Shown: piece after piece, positions 1-8,771 of the stretch
Numbering within the stretch: position 1 is the stretch's first letter
Layout: the number at the start of each line of letters is the position of its first letter
Origin: Streptomyces sp. V4I2
GTDB taxonomy: Bacteria > Actinomycetota > Actinomycetes > Streptomycetales > Streptomycetaceae
Length of the DNA: 64,000 nucleotides
Direction: 5' to 3'
Assembly (NCBI RefSeq): GCF_030817655.1
Contig: NZ_JAUSZM010000003.1
Location: forward strand, 8,060,001 to 8,124,000
Position numbers and translations under genes: made by a program
Notes under the pieces: model-generated
Database searches by the model: none
The model's input: only the letters and a program-made list of their open reading frames with translations
Told to the model about the DNA's origin: nothing

Positions 1-393
1 CATGGGGTGGCGGCCCATGTGCTCGACACCACCGGCGACGGCGACGTCGTACGCGCCGAAGGCGACACTGCCCGCGACCGAGGTCACGGCGGTCAGCGCA
101 CCGGCGCACATGCGGTCGATGGAGTAGCCGGGGACCGACTGGGGGAGACCGGCGAGGATGCCCGCGGTGCGGCCGAGGGTCAGGCCCTGGTCGCCGATCT
201 GCGTGGTCGCGGCGATGGCGACCTCGTCGATCTTCTTCGGGTCGAGACCGGGGTTGCGCCGCAGCAGCTCCCGGATCGCCTTCACGACGAGGTCGTCGGC
301 ACGGGTCTCGTGGTAGATGCCCTTCGGGCCCGCCTTGCCGAACGGGGTACGGACGCCGTCTACGAAGACGACGTCCCTGACGGTACGAGGCAC
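1..393 (-). CDS. Acetyl-CoA acyltransferase (thiolase), 3' end cut by window edge
   Basis: Only the N-terminal 131 codons are in the window; the gene runs off the left edge with its frame intact. Thiolases cleave or form the C-C bond of 3-ketoacyl-CoA in fatty-acid oxidation or acetoacetyl-CoA synthesis. The start of the protein reads VVFVDGVRTPFGK, the usual thiolase opening, and the nucleophile region DRMCAGALTAV places the acyl-accepting cysteine near residue 96, followed by a Gly-rich stretch (VAGGVEHMGRHPM). The start is GTG at 393 with GGAGGAG seven bases upstream. A palindrome at 440-455 lies in the leader. The C-terminal His and Cys active-site motifs are outside the window, so degradative and biosynthetic types cannot be separated. 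Confidence 0.9.
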   Translation of the reverse strand, partial: MPRTVRDVVFVDGVRTPFGKAGPKGIYHETRADDLVVKAIRELLRRNPGLDPKKIDEVAIAATTQIGDQGLTLGRTAGILAGLPQSVPGYSIDRMCAGALTAVTSVAGSVAFGAYDVAVAGGVEHMGRHPM

Positions 394-439
394 GATGGCT
401 CTCCTCCAGAATGCGGGACGGCTCTACTGCTGCGATGCG

Positions 440-455
440 CTGAGCGCGCGCTCAG
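440..455. promoter_or_regulatory. 16-bp perfect palindrome, TetR-type operator candidate
   Basis: CTGAGCGCGCGCTCAG reads the same on both strands and lies about 50 bases upstream of the thiolase start. A TAGCAT hexamer on the minus strand (466-461) could be its -10 box, which would put the palindrome just downstream of the -10, where a repressor would block transcription. TGAGCGC half-sites are common for TetR-family regulators of acyl-CoA metabolism. The regulator is not in the window. Confidence 0.45.
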
Positions 456-514
456 AACCCATGCTACTTGTGGGTAACCAGGCTGCCCAGTCCCCCCGCC
501 CCAAGCGGTGAAGG

Positions 515-1552
515 TCACACCTTCGGGGGAGCCGTGGATCCCCGCGGAGTCAGCACCGGAGTGGGCACCGGATGCGACCCCGGCCCCTCTCCCGTGATCA
601 CCCCGAACAGCGTCCGCGCCGCCTCCGCGCCGAATCCGTGCACGTCGTGGCTCATAGCGGAGAGGGGCGGATGCGTGATCCGGCACAGCTGGGAGTCGTC
701 CCAGGCGAGCAGGGACACGTCGTCCGGCACGCTCAGCCCCATCTCCGCCGCCACCGCCAGCCCGGCCACCGCCATGATGTCGTTGTCGTACACGATGGCC
801 GTCGGCCGGTCGGGGGCCGCCGCCGTCAGCAGCGACCGGGTCGCCCGCGCCCCCGCCTCCCCGGAGTAGTCGGTGGCCACCTGCCAGGCCCCGGCCAGCT
901 CCAGGGCGCGGGCCGCCTCGTCGAAGGCGGCGGTCCGCATGGAGGTGTGCCCGAGGGTCGCCGCACCCCCCACCCGGGCGATCCGCCGGTGCCCGAGCGC
1001 GGCGAGATAGCGCACCGCCTCCGTCACCGCGGTGGCGTCCTCGGTCCACACGGAGGTGAGGCTGCCCGTCAGCGACGGATGCCCGACCGCGACCACCGGC
1101 ATCCCGAGCCGCTCGACCGTCGCCACCCGGGGATCGTCCGCGCGGAAGTCCACGAGGATCGACCCGCCGATCTGCCGCCCCCGCCACCAGGACTCCTGCA
1201 GCCCGACCTCCTCCTCCAGGCTGCGTACGAGCCTCAGCAGCAGCGAGCAGGAGTGCTCGGTCAGGACACTCTCCACGCCCGAGACGAACTCCATGTAGAA
1301 GGGTTCGAGCCCGAGCAGCCGGGCCGGCCGGCAGATCGCCAGCCCCACCACGTCCACCCGCGATCCGGCCAGCGTCCGCGCGGTCGGGCTCGGCGCCCAC
1401 CCCAGCTCCCGCGCGGCCCGGAAGATCCGGTCCCGGGTCGCCTCCGACAGCCCCGGCTTCTGGTTGAAGGCGAGCGACACGGCACCCTTGGACACGCCGG
1501 CACGCGCGGCGACCTCCTTGATGGTGACGCGGGGGGTCGGCGTTGCCGTCAT
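515..1552 (-). CDS. LacI-family transcriptional regulator of the mannoside locus
   Basis: A 345-aa LacI/GalR repressor. Residues 9-30 form the helix-turn-helix (VTIKEVAARAGVSKGAVSLA), followed by the hinge and a periplasmic-binding-protein-like effector domain; the late motif IVYDNDIMAVAGLAVAAEMG is typical of the family. The ATG at 1552 overlaps the stop of the beta-mannosidase gene (ATGA), so the two are translationally coupled and the regulator is the last gene of that transcript. It probably represses the mannosidase and the divergent transporter through the paired sites in 3931-4000, with a mannoside released by import or hydrolysis as inducer (inference from position). Confidence 0.93.
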   Translation of the reverse strand: MTATPTPRVTIKEVAARAGVSKGAVSLAFNQKPGLSEATRDRIFRAARELGWAPSPTARTLAGSRVDVVGLAICRPARLLGLEPFYMEFVSGVESVLTEHSCSLLLRLVRSLEEEVGLQESWWRGRQIGGSILVDFRADDPRVATVERLGMPVVAVGHPSLTGSLTSVWTEDATAVTEAVRYLAALGHRRIARVGGAATLGHTSMRTAAFDEAARALELAGAWQVATDYSGEAGARATRSLLTAAAPDRPTAIVYDNDIMAVAGLAVAAEMGLSVPDDVSLLAWDDSQLCRITHPPLSAMSHDVHGFGAEAARTLFGVITGEGPGSHPVPTPVLTPRGSTAPPKV

Positions 1553-3921
1553 CGGCCGGTCTCCATGCAGTACAGGGCTGAACGTGCCTTCTCGGCATCC
1601 GGAGTCTGCCAGCCGCGCACCCCGATGGTGACCCGTTCGCCGGGCAGCAGCGTGATCAGTCCCCGCTCGGCCCGCGCCGCCGGCTCCAGCCGGTCGGCCT
1701 GCAGTAGCAGATCCCGTACGAGGGTGTGGGCCCGCACCTCGATCCCGCCCGGCACGATTGCCACCTCGAACTCGGGGCGCGGATACGGCACTTCGAGGTC
1801 CGGCACCGGGAAGTACAGGGCACGCAGCCCGTCGTCCGCGTCCGCGACGAGGAACTCCTTGGGCCCGACGGGCTCCAGCTCGCGCGGGACGCCGACGTCG
1901 GCGACGGACCGCCTCCCGGCGGTGAAGGGAACGCGGGACGACCCGATCACGCCACCCTCGACGGACATCCGCCGCAGGGTCAGCGCACCGGACCATTCCT
2001 CCGCCGACTGGTTCACGACGGCCAACGCCATGGAAATGCCGCGCACTTGAAACGTGAGCAACCGGTCCGCGTACACCCGCCGCAGCTCGTGGTACAGCGG
2101 CTTCTCCCGCCCGTCCCCGTCGATCGCCGCCCAGGAGGTCACCGGCCAGCAGTCGTTGAGCTGCCACACGACCGTCCCCGCGCACACCGGCCAGTGCGAG
2201 CGCCAGTGCTCGATCCCGGCGGCGACCGCCCGCGCCTGGTTGACCTGCGTCAGGTAGTGCCAGCGGTCGAAGTCGCCCTCGGGCACGGCGAAATGGCGGG
2301 CCAGGCCCCGCTCCAGCTTGCCGTTGCCGTCGTCCGCCTTCTGGTGGTGCAGCATGCCGGGGGAGTCGGACGCGAGCTCCTCGCCCGGCAGCGCCCGCCG
2401 CAACGTGGCGTACGCGGGCGGCCCCTGCCAGCCGAACTCGGCGACGAACCGGGGCACGTTCGCGCGGTACTCCGCGTAGTCCTCCCGGTTCCACACCTCC
2501 CACGAGTGATGCGTACCGTGCGCCGGATCGTTCGGATGCCGGTCCCACGACCCCGACCACGGACTGCCCGCCGCATACGGCCGGGTCGGATCCAACTCGG
2601 CCACCACACGCGGCAGTACGCCCAGGTAGTACCCCTCGCCCCAGGAGTCCCCGGCCAGCCGCTCCTCCCAGCCCCAGTCCCGGAACCCCCACAGGTTCTC
2701 GTTGTTGCCGTTCCACAGCACCAGCGAGGGATGCGGCATCAGCCGTACGACGTTCTCGCGCGCCTCCGCCTCGACCTCGCCCCGCAGCGGCTGCTCCTCC
2801 GGGTAGGCCGCGCACGCGAAAGGGAAGTCCTGCCAGACCAGCAGCCCGAACTCGTCGCAGGCGTCGTAGAAGTCCTCGCTCTCGTAGATCCCCCCGCCCC
2901 ACACCCGCACGAGGTCCACACCGGCGTCGGCCGCCTGCCGCAGCCGCTCCCGGTACCGGTCCCGGCCGATCCGGGACGGGAACACGTCGTCCGGAATCCA
3001 GTTCACGCCGCGCGCGAAGAGCCGCTCGCCGTTGACGACGAAGGTGAACCCGGAGCCGTGCGCGTCGGGCCGCCGGTCCAGCTCGACGGTCCGGAAGCCG
3101 ATCCGGCGCCGCCACCCGTCCAGCGCGCGGTCCTCGTGCAGAAGCGTCAACTCGACGTCGTACAAAGGCTGTTCGCCATACCCCCGCGGCCACCACAACC
3201 GCACGTCCGGCACGTCCAGCCGTACGACCCCCCGCGTCCCGTCGATCCGGGCACGCGTCCGCACTCCGCCGACCGTCACCTCCACGGACAGCTCGGCCTC
3301 GACCCGGGAGCGCTCGACGTCCACGTGCAACTCGACCCGCCCCACGCCGTCCTCGACGGTCACCAGCGGCCGCACCCGCGCCACCCTGGCCGTCGACCAC
3401 CGCTCCAGCCGGACCGGCCGCCAGAGCCCGGCCGTGACCAGGGTCGGCCCCCAGTCCCAGCCGAAGGAGCAGGCCATCTTGCGGATGTACTGATAGGGCT
3501 CGGCGTACGCGGCGGGCCGCTCGCCCAGCGTCCCGCGCACCGCCTCCGCCTCGGCGTACGCGGAGCCGAACCGCACCGAAAGACGTCCGCCGAGCCCGGT
3601 CACGTCGAAGCGGTACGAGCGGTGCATGTTCCTCGTGCGGCCCAGGAGCCGACCGTCGAGGCGGATCTCGGCCGCGGTGTCGAGACCGTCGAAGACGAGG
3701 TCGGTCTGCTCGTGCCCGTTCGTCGCCGCGAGCTGCGTCTCGTACGTCCACTCCCGCCGCCCCACCCACGCCACCTCGGCCTCGTTGCGCCCGAGAAAGG
3801 GATCCGGGATCACCCCCGCCGCCAGCAGTTCGGTGTGCACACAGCCCGGCACCGAGGCCGGCAGCGCCTCCCCCTCGTGGTGCAGGATCCAGCCCTCGGT
3901 GAGCGGTGTGGCCTCCAGCAT
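1549..3921 (-). CDS. Beta-mannosidase, glycoside hydrolase family 2
   Basis: A 790-aa enzyme without a signal peptide, so probably cytoplasmic and acting on imported beta-mannosides. The N-terminal sugar-binding/jelly-roll domain (WVGRREWTYET, VFDGLDTAAEIRLDG) and the GH2 TIM barrel are both clear. WNGNNEN near residue 402 contains the acid/base glutamate (about 407) and FVAEFGWQGPP near 493 the nucleophile; the double Asn before Glu favours beta-mannosidase over beta-galactosidase. Length fits the family (about 780-900). It is first in a two-gene operon with the LacI gene (4-bp overlap) and diverges from a CUT1 sugar transporter. Retaining cleavage of terminal beta-mannose is expected from the family; the exact oligosaccharide is not readable. 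Confidence 0.92.
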   Translation of the reverse strand: MLEATPLTEGWILHHEGEALPASVPGCVHTELLAAGVIPDPFLGRNEAEVAWVGRREWTYETQLAATNGHEQTDLVFDGLDTAAEIRLDGRLLGRTRNMHRSYRFDVTGLGGRLSVRFGSAYAEAEAVRGTLGERPAAYAEPYQYIRKMACSFGWDWGPTLVTAGLWRPVRLERWSTARVARVRPLVTVEDGVGRVELHVDVERSRVEAELSVEVTVGGVRTRARIDGTRGVVRLDVPDVRLWWPRGYGEQPLYDVELTLLHEDRALDGWRRRIGFRTVELDRRPDAHGSGFTFVVNGERLFARGVNWIPDDVFPSRIGRDRYRERLRQAADAGVDLVRVWGGGIYESEDFYDACDEFGLLVWQDFPFACAAYPEEQPLRGEVEAEARENVVRLMPHPSLVLWNGNNENLWGFRDWGWEERLAGDSWGEGYYLGVLPRVVAELDPTRPYAAGSPWSGSWDRHPNDPAHGTHHSWEVWNREDYAEYRANVPRFVAEFGWQGPPAYATLRRALPGEELASDSPGMLHHQKADDGNGKLERGLARHFAVPEGDFDRWHYLTQVNQARAVAAGIEHWRSHWPVCAGTVVWQLNDCWPVTSWAAIDGDGREKPLYHELRRVYADRLLTFQVRGISMALAVVNQSAEEWSGALTLRRMSVEGGVIGSSRVPFTAGRRSVADVGVPRELEPVGPKEFLVADADDGLRALYFPVPDLEVPYPRPEFEVAIVPGGIEVRAHTLVRDLLLQADRLEPAARAERGLITLLPGERVTIGVRGWQTPDAEKARSALYCMETGR

Positions 3922-3930
3922 GCGCGCTCC

Positions 3931-4000
3931 TAAACCGTTTCAGCCGTGTACGCGGTCCCATGTTTGCAGCCTTGGCGAAATAGGGACTTTACCGGTTCAG
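3931..4000. promoter_or_regulatory. Paired LacI-type operators in the divergent mannosidase/transporter promoter
   Basis: Two related sites, TAAACCGTTTCAG (3931-3943) and TTTACCGGTTCAG (3988-4000), share the core ACCGnTT and the trailing CAG and lie 57 bases apart. ACCGGT at the centre is palindromic, as LacI-family operators are. A second short palindrome, AGCGCT, follows at 4003-4008. The sites sit between the mannosidase start (3921) and the binding-protein start (4091), so one repressor could control both directions. Confidence 0.5.
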
Positions 4001-4090
4001 AAAGCGCTGTCAGAGTGCCGAATCAGCCAACCCAGCAATCCGCACGTGCTCGTCCGTCCCTGGAACGTCCCTAGAACGGAGCTGATGCAC

Positions 4091-5404
4091 ATGAACCGCC
4101 GTCACATCCTCGCCATCGCCGTGTCAGCCGCCCTGCTGGTCCCCGGCTGCACCGGCACCGGAGGCACCTCGAAGGGCGCCGACGCCAAGGCACCCGACGA
4201 CCCGTCGAAGGTCACCGGAACCATCAAGGTCCTCACCCAGCGCACCGATCTGGTCACCGACGGCACGATGAAGAAGTACGCCGCCGAGTTCAACAAGACG
4301 TACCCGAAGGTCAAGGTCGAGTTCGAGGCCCTCACGAACTACGAGACCGAAGTCAAGATCCGTATGAACACGGAGAACTACGGCGATGTGCTGCTGATCC
4401 CCGCGGTCATCAAGAAGGACGACTACCCGAGGTTCTTCGCCTCGCTGGGCACCGAGGCGGAGCGCAGCAAGAAGTACCTGTTCACCGACTACACCACCGT
4501 CGACGGCAAGGTCTACGGCCAGAGTCCGATCGGCGTGATCCCCGGCTTCCTCTACAACAAGAGGGTCTGGCAGGAGGCCGGCGTCACCGACTGGCCCGCC
4601 ACCCCGGCCGAGTTCCTCACCGACCTCAAGGCGATCAAGTCCAGGACGGACGCGGTGCCCTACTACACCAACTTCGCCGCCCAGTGGCCGCTGTCCCAGT
4701 GGACGCAGGTCAACGGCTCGGTCAGCTGCGACCCCCAGGCGTCGACGAAGCTCGCCGAGAGCGACCCGTGGGCCGAGGGCGCCGACCTGCGCGTCGGCGA
4801 CAAGCTCCTGTACGACACCGTGCACGAGGGCCTGATCGAGAAGGACCCGACGACCACCAACTGGGAGGAGTCCAAGCCCCGGTTGGCGAAGGGCGAGCTC
4901 GCCACCCAGTGGCTCGGCACCTGGGCGATCGTCCAGTTCCAGGACGCTGCCCGGCAGGCCGGGACCAGCCCCGACGACATCGGGTTCATGCCCTTCCCGT
5001 CCAAGGTGGACGGGAAGTTCTGCGCCGTGATGGCGCCCGACTACAACCAGGCCGTCAACGTCCACTCCAAGAACAAGCCGGCCGCCCGCGCCTGGATCGA
5101 CTGGTTCACCGACAAGTCCGGCTACGACAAGGACAACCTGGCCATCTCGCCCCTCAAGGACGCGCCGCTGCCCGAGGTGCTGAAGCCGTACGAGGACGAG
5201 GGTGTGAAGCTCATCGAGCTGGACGACAGCGCGGGAGCCAAGGTCAAGCAGATCGACAACCAGTCCGAGGTCGGCATCTACGCCCCCGAGTACCGCCAGA
5301 ACCTCGTCGACCTCGCCCGCGGCGCGAAGAAGGGCAGCCTGGACGACTTCTTCGCCGACCTCAGCAAGCGCTGGACGCAGACGCAGCAGACGCTGGGGTC
5401 CTGA
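4091..5404 (+). CDS. Sugar ABC transporter substrate-binding lipoprotein (CUT1)
   Basis: A 437-aa extracellular solute-binding protein. The N-terminus has a short basic stretch, a hydrophobic core and the lipobox LVPGC with the acylated cysteine at residue 20, so it is anchored outside the membrane. The body has the family-1 binding-protein pattern (GTIKVLTQRTDL, ALTNYETEVKIRM, IPGFLYNKRVWQEAGVTDWP). An in-frame ATG exists at 4085, but GGAG at 4078-4081 is only three bases from it and nine from 4091, so 4091 is preferred. The stop overlaps the next gene (TGATG). It delivers an oligosaccharide, probably a mannoside given the divergent mannosidase, to the permeases that follow. Confidence 0.92.
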   Translation: MNRRHILAIAVSAALLVPGCTGTGGTSKGADAKAPDDPSKVTGTIKVLTQRTDLVTDGTMKKYAAEFNKTYPKVKVEFEALTNYETEVKIRMNTENYGDVLLIPAVIKKDDYPRFFASLGTEAERSKKYLFTDYTTVDGKVYGQSPIGVIPGFLYNKRVWQEAGVTDWPATPAEFLTDLKAIKSRTDAVPYYTNFAAQWPLSQWTQVNGSVSCDPQASTKLAESDPWAEGADLRVGDKLLYDTVHEGLIEKDPTTTNWEESKPRLAKGELATQWLGTWAIVQFQDAARQAGTSPDDIGFMPFPSKVDGKFCAVMAPDYNQAVNVHSKNKPAARAWIDWFTDKSGYDKDNLAISPLKDAPLPEVLKPYEDEGVKLIELDDSAGAKVKQIDNQSEVGIYAPEYRQNLVDLARGAKKGSLDDFFADLSKRWTQTQQTLGS

Positions 5405-6357
5405 TGACGGACACCACCCAGAAGGCGACCGTGAAGGCCGCCCCGGGGGCGGCGCCCGCCGCCCCCGTCCCGGCCCCCGCACCACGCAGGACGCGCGTAT
5501 GGCGCGGAGTGACGCCCTGGCTCTTCCTGATCGCCCCGCTCGCCCTGCTGATCACCTTCACGTACGCGCCGATCGCCAACATGCTGGCGTACAGCTTCAC
5601 CGACTGGGACGGCGTGAGCCCCGAGCTGCACTACACGGGCGTCGAGAACTACACGGAGATCTTCACCAGGGAGGACCTCTTCCGGGTCTTCTTCGTCAGC
5701 GGCTACTACCTCGCCGCCTCCGCGGTCCAGATCGTCGCCGCGCTCTACTTCGCGACGATCCTCAGCTTCAATCTCCGCTTCCGGAACTTCTTCAAGGGCG
5801 TGCTCTTCTTCCCGTACCTGATCAACGGGGTCGCGATCGGCTTCGTCTTCCTCTACTTCTTCCAGGACGGCGGCACCCTCGACTCGGTCCTGTCCCTCTT
5901 CGGCGTCCACACGGACCACGCCTGGCTGGGCACACCGGTCTCCGCCAACACATCCCTCGCCGGCGTCTCGATCTGGCGCTACCTGGGCCTGAACTTCGTG
6001 CTGTTCCTCGGCGCGATCCAGTCCATTCCCGGGGAGCTGTACGAGGCGGCCGAACTGGACGGGGCGAACCGCTGGCACCAGTTCCGCTACATCATCGCGC
6101 CCGGCATCAAGCCGGTCCTCACCCTGACGGTGATCCTGTCCATCTCCGGCTCGCTGTCCGCCTTCGAGATCCCGTACATCATGACCGGCGGGGCGACCGG
6201 CACCGAGACCTTCGTGATCCAGACGCTGAACCTGGCCTTCCGCTTCAACAAGACGGGGCTCGCCTCGGCCGCCGCGGTCGTGCTGCTGCTGATCATCCTG
6301 CTGGTGACCTGGGTGCAGCGCCGCCTCGTCCCGGACGACAAGGTGGACCTCGCATGA
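5404..6357 (+). CDS. Carbohydrate ABC transporter permease, MalF-like
   Basis: A 317-aa inner-membrane permease. The Ala/Pro-rich N-terminal tail (to about residue 30) is followed by six hydrophobic segments, and the EAA loop that contacts the ATPase is visible as IPGELYEAAELDGANRWHQF. Its ATG overlaps the stop of the binding protein, and its own stop overlaps the start of the second permease, giving a tight three-gene operon. No ATP-binding subunit is encoded here; in Streptomyces CUT1 systems usually share the MsiK ATPase encoded elsewhere, so this system probably does the same. Confidence 0.92.
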   Translation: MTDTTQKATVKAAPGAAPAAPVPAPAPRRTRVWRGVTPWLFLIAPLALLITFTYAPIANMLAYSFTDWDGVSPELHYTGVENYTEIFTREDLFRVFFVSGYYLAASAVQIVAALYFATILSFNLRFRNFFKGVLFFPYLINGVAIGFVFLYFFQDGGTLDSVLSLFGVHTDHAWLGTPVSANTSLAGVSIWRYLGLNFVLFLGAIQSIPGELYEAAELDGANRWHQFRYIIAPGIKPVLTLTVILSISGSLSAFEIPYIMTGGATGTETFVIQTLNLAFRFNKTGLASAAAVVLLLIILLVTWVQRRLVPDDKVDLA

Positions 6358-7184
6358 CACGCCGCACCGTGGCCCGCACCCTCGTGTACCTCTCGCTGAT
6401 CGCCGCGACGATCCTCGTCCTGCTCCCGCTCGGCGTGGTCCTGCTCACCTCCCTCAAGTCCTCGAAGGAGTTGGCGGGCGGCAGCGGCGCGCTCTCGCTC
6501 CCCGACAGCCTCTTCAACGTCGACAACTACGTGACGGCGTTCCAGGACGGCCGCATGCTCACGGCGTTCACCAACACGGCGATCATCCTGGTCGTCGCCA
6601 TCGGGGGCACCGTCCTCATCGGCTCGATGACGGCCTACGCCATCGACCGCTTCACCTTCCGCTTCAAGAAGCTGGTGGTCGCTCTCTTCCTGGTGGCCGC
6701 GCTGGTCCCCGGGGTGACCACCCAGGTGGCGACCTTCCAGATCGTCAACAGCTTCGGCATGTTCGACTCCCTGTGGGCGCCGATCGCGCTCTACATGGGC
6801 ACGGACATCGTCTCGATCTACATCTTCCTGCAGTTCGTACGGTCCATCCCGATCTCCCTCGACGAATCGGCCCGCCTCGAGGGCGCCAACGCCTTCACGA
6901 TCTACCGGAAGATCATCTTCCCGCTGCTCAGGCCCGCGATCGCGACGGTCGTCATCGTGAAGGGCATCACCGTCTACAACGACTTCTACATCCCCTTCCT
7001 CTATATGACCTCCGAAGATCTTGGCGTGATCTCGACGTCCCTTTTCCGCTTCCGCGGCCCCTACGGCGCCCACTGGGAGGTGATATCGGCGGGAGCGGTC
7101 CTGGTGATCCTGCCGACCCTGATCGTGTTCCTGTCGTTGCAGCGGTTCATCTACAACGGCTTCATGCGAGGAGCGACCAGGTGA
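6354..7184 (+). CDS. Carbohydrate ABC transporter permease, MalG-like
   Basis: A 276-aa second permease with about six membrane spans and the EAA motif ISLDESARLEGANAFTIYRK followed by IIFPLLRPA, characteristic of the MalG side of CUT1 importers. Start overlaps the upstream stop (ATGA). It closes the operon; a hairpin at 7241-7270 lies between it and the convergent RNase D gene. With the binding protein at 4091 and the permease at 5404 it forms one importer whose specificity can only be guessed from the adjacent beta-mannosidase. Confidence 0.92.
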   Translation: MTRRTVARTLVYLSLIAATILVLLPLGVVLLTSLKSSKELAGGSGALSLPDSLFNVDNYVTAFQDGRMLTAFTNTAIILVVAIGGTVLIGSMTAYAIDRFTFRFKKLVVALFLVAALVPGVTTQVATFQIVNSFGMFDSLWAPIALYMGTDIVSIYIFLQFVRSIPISLDESARLEGANAFTIYRKIIFPLLRPAIATVVIVKGITVYNDFYIPFLYMTSEDLGVISTSLFRFRGPYGAHWEVISAGAVLVILPTLIVFLSLQRFIYNGFMRGATR

Positions 7185-7197
7185 GGCGCTTTGCTTT

Positions 7198-7220
7198 CAG
7201 GGGCGCGGGGAACTGCGCGA
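7198..7220 (+). repeat. Intergenic Streptomyces repeat-type sequence
   Basis: The stretch containing GGGGCGCGGGGAACTGCGCG just after the permease gene matches a short intergenic sequence that I recall being very common downstream of Streptomyces genes. It has a small GCGC...GCGC inverted repeat. Identification is from memory; only one copy occurs in this window. Confidence 0.4.
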
Positions 7221-7240
7221 GCAACCACAACGGACCCGCA

Positions 7241-7270
7241 GCCGCCGTACGCGAGAAGCCCTACGGCGGC
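7241..7270. terminator. Hairpin between convergent genes, likely bidirectional terminator
   Basis: GCCGCCGTA at 7241-7249 and its exact complement TACGGCGGC at 7262-7270 form a 9-bp stem with a 12-base loop. It lies between the ends of the sugar permease (7184) and the RNase D gene (7284). No T-tract follows, as is usual in Streptomyces. Confidence 0.5.
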
Positions 7271-7283
7271 CAGGCGGACAAGG

Positions 7284-8600
7284 CTAGGCGGACAACGCGG
7301 CCACAAGAACCGGCGTGACCTGCTCGACCTGCCAAGGCCGCGCCCCGAACCCCGCAAGCGCGGCCCTCACAGACTCGGCGCTGACAACCCCCGGCGGCTC
7401 CCAGCAAACCCGCCGAACCGTGTCCGGTGCGATCAGGTTCTCCTGCGGCATGTTGAGCGCCTCGGCCAGCGCGGACACCGCCGCACGCGCCGCGGACAAC
7501 CGAGCCGCGGCGGCCGGATCCTTGTCGGCCCAGGCCCGCGGCGGCGGCGGCCCGGTCACCGCCTGCCCCGGCTGCGGCAGCTGGGCGTCCGTGAGCGCCT
7601 TCGCCCGGTCCACCGCCGCCTGCCACTGCTCCAGCTGCCGCCGACCCATCCGGTGCCCGAACCCGTTCAACGCGGCGAGCCCCTGCGCGTCGACCGGAAG
7701 GGAGAGCGCGGCCTCCACGATGGCCGCGTCGGACAGCACCTTGCCCGGCGACACGTCCCGCCGCTGCGCGATCCGGTCCCGGGTCTGCCACAGCTCCCGT
7801 ACGACGGCCAGCTGCCGCCGCCGGCGCACCTTGTGCATGCCGGACGTGCGTCGCCACGGATCCTTGCGGGGCTCCGGCGGCGGCGCCGAGGCGATCGCGT
7901 CGAACTCCTCGCGGGCCCACTCCAGCTTGCCCTGCCGGTCGAGCTCCTTCTCCAGCGCGTCCCGCAGGTCGACGAGGAGCTCCACGTCCAGGGCTGCGTA
8001 GCGCAGCCACGGCTCGGGCAGCGGGCGGGTGGACCAGTCGACGGCCGAGTGGCCCTTCTCCAGGACGAAGCCGAGGACGCCCTCGACCATGGCGCCGAGG
8101 CCCACCCGGGGGAACCCGGCGATCCGGCCGGCCAGCTCGGTGTCGAACAGCTGCGTGGGGACCATGCCTATTTCGCGCAGACACGGCAGGTCCTGGGTGG
8201 CCGCGTGCAGCACCCACTCGACGCCGGCCAGGGCCTCGCCGAGGCCGGAGAGGTCGGGGCAGGCCACGGGGTCGATCAGCGCGGTGCCCGCGCCCTCGCG
8301 GCGCAGCTGTACGAGGTAGGCGCGCTGGCCGTAGCGGTAGCCGGACGCCCGCTCGGCGTCCACGGCCACCGGGCCGGAGCCGGCGGCGAAGGCGGCGATC
8401 ACCTCGGCGAGCGCGTCCGCGTCGGCGATGACCGGCGGGATCCCTTCGCGCGGCTCGAGCAAAGGGATCGGTTCGGGGCCCGGGTCGGGGCCGGTATCAG
8501 GGTTCGGCGCCTCCGTAGCAGAAGATCCGCCGTCGTCCGGAGGGGCGCCTCCGGTGGTTCGCAGTGTGCTGTCTGCTGCGGTGTCTTGGGCGTCGGTCAC
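7284..8600 (-). CDS. rnd: Ribonuclease D (3'-5' exoribonuclease with HRDC domain)
   Basis: A 438-aa DEDDy exonuclease that trims 3' ends of structured RNAs. After a Pro/Asp-rich N-terminal tail (about 1-45), the Exo I motif VAVDAERASGYRYGQRA carries the first Asp/Glu pair, the Exo II region is LHAATQDLPCL, and Exo III is RYAALDVELLVDL with the Tyr and Asp of the y-type. The HRDC-like region follows (about 225-310), then a C-terminal helical part. Start GTG at 8600 has no Shine-Dalgarno; TACCCT six bases upstream suggests a leaderless transcript. The Asp/Pro-rich N-terminus is longer than in E. coli but usual in Streptomyces homologues. Confidence 0.9.
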   Translation of the reverse strand: MTDAQDTAADSTLRTTGGAPPDDGGSSATEAPNPDTGPDPGPEPIPLLEPREGIPPVIADADALAEVIAAFAAGSGPVAVDAERASGYRYGQRAYLVQLRREGAGTALIDPVACPDLSGLGEALAGVEWVLHAATQDLPCLREIGMVPTQLFDTELAGRIAGFPRVGLGAMVEGVLGFVLEKGHSAVDWSTRPLPEPWLRYAALDVELLVDLRDALEKELDRQGKLEWAREEFDAIASAPPPEPRKDPWRRTSGMHKVRRRRQLAVVRELWQTRDRIAQRRDVSPGKVLSDAAIVEAALSLPVDAQGLAALNGFGHRMGRRQLEQWQAAVDRAKALTDAQLPQPGQAVTGPPPPRAWADKDPAAAARLSAARAAVSALAEALNMPQENLIAPDTVRRVCWEPPGVVSAESVRAALAGFGARPWQVEQVTPVLVAALSA

Positions 8601-8606
8601 ATGTCA

Positions 8607-8612
8607 AGGGTA
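8607..8612 (-). promoter_or_regulatory. -10 box for a leaderless rnd transcript
   Basis: TACCCT on the minus strand is followed by six bases and then the GTG start at 8600, so transcription would begin at or next to the start codon. No ribosome binding site is present. The same hexamer with the same six-base gap precedes the start at 24529. Confidence 0.45.
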
Positions 8613-8626
8613 TCTGTGTATGGACA

Positions 8627-8660
8627 GCGCCCGCCGACGGAACGTTCCGTCGACGGGCGC
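8627..8660. terminator. 34-bp near-perfect palindrome, terminator of the response-regulator gene
   Basis: Arms of 17 bases (8627-8643 and 8644-8660) pair with a single mismatch, centred on AACGTT. The structure is 110 bases past the stop of the response-regulator gene on the minus strand and just upstream of the rnd promoter, so it probably separates the two transcripts. With almost no loop it could alternatively be an operator for rnd. Confidence 0.5.
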
Positions 8661-8771
8661 TTGAGGGTCGTAAACCAGTCAGCTCGGTGAAAGATCCGGT
8701 TCACGACGGGGGGAGGGGTACGTGGTGGGGGATCAGCGGCCGATCCCCTTCACGCCTGTGAAAGGGCGGAG

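Noticed and set aside
515..3961. A single 1148-codon open frame on the minus strand covering mannosidase and LacI
   Set aside because: Its first part is an Arg/Gly/Ala-rich out-of-frame shadow of the beta-mannosidase; only the last 345 codons (from 1552) are a real gene.
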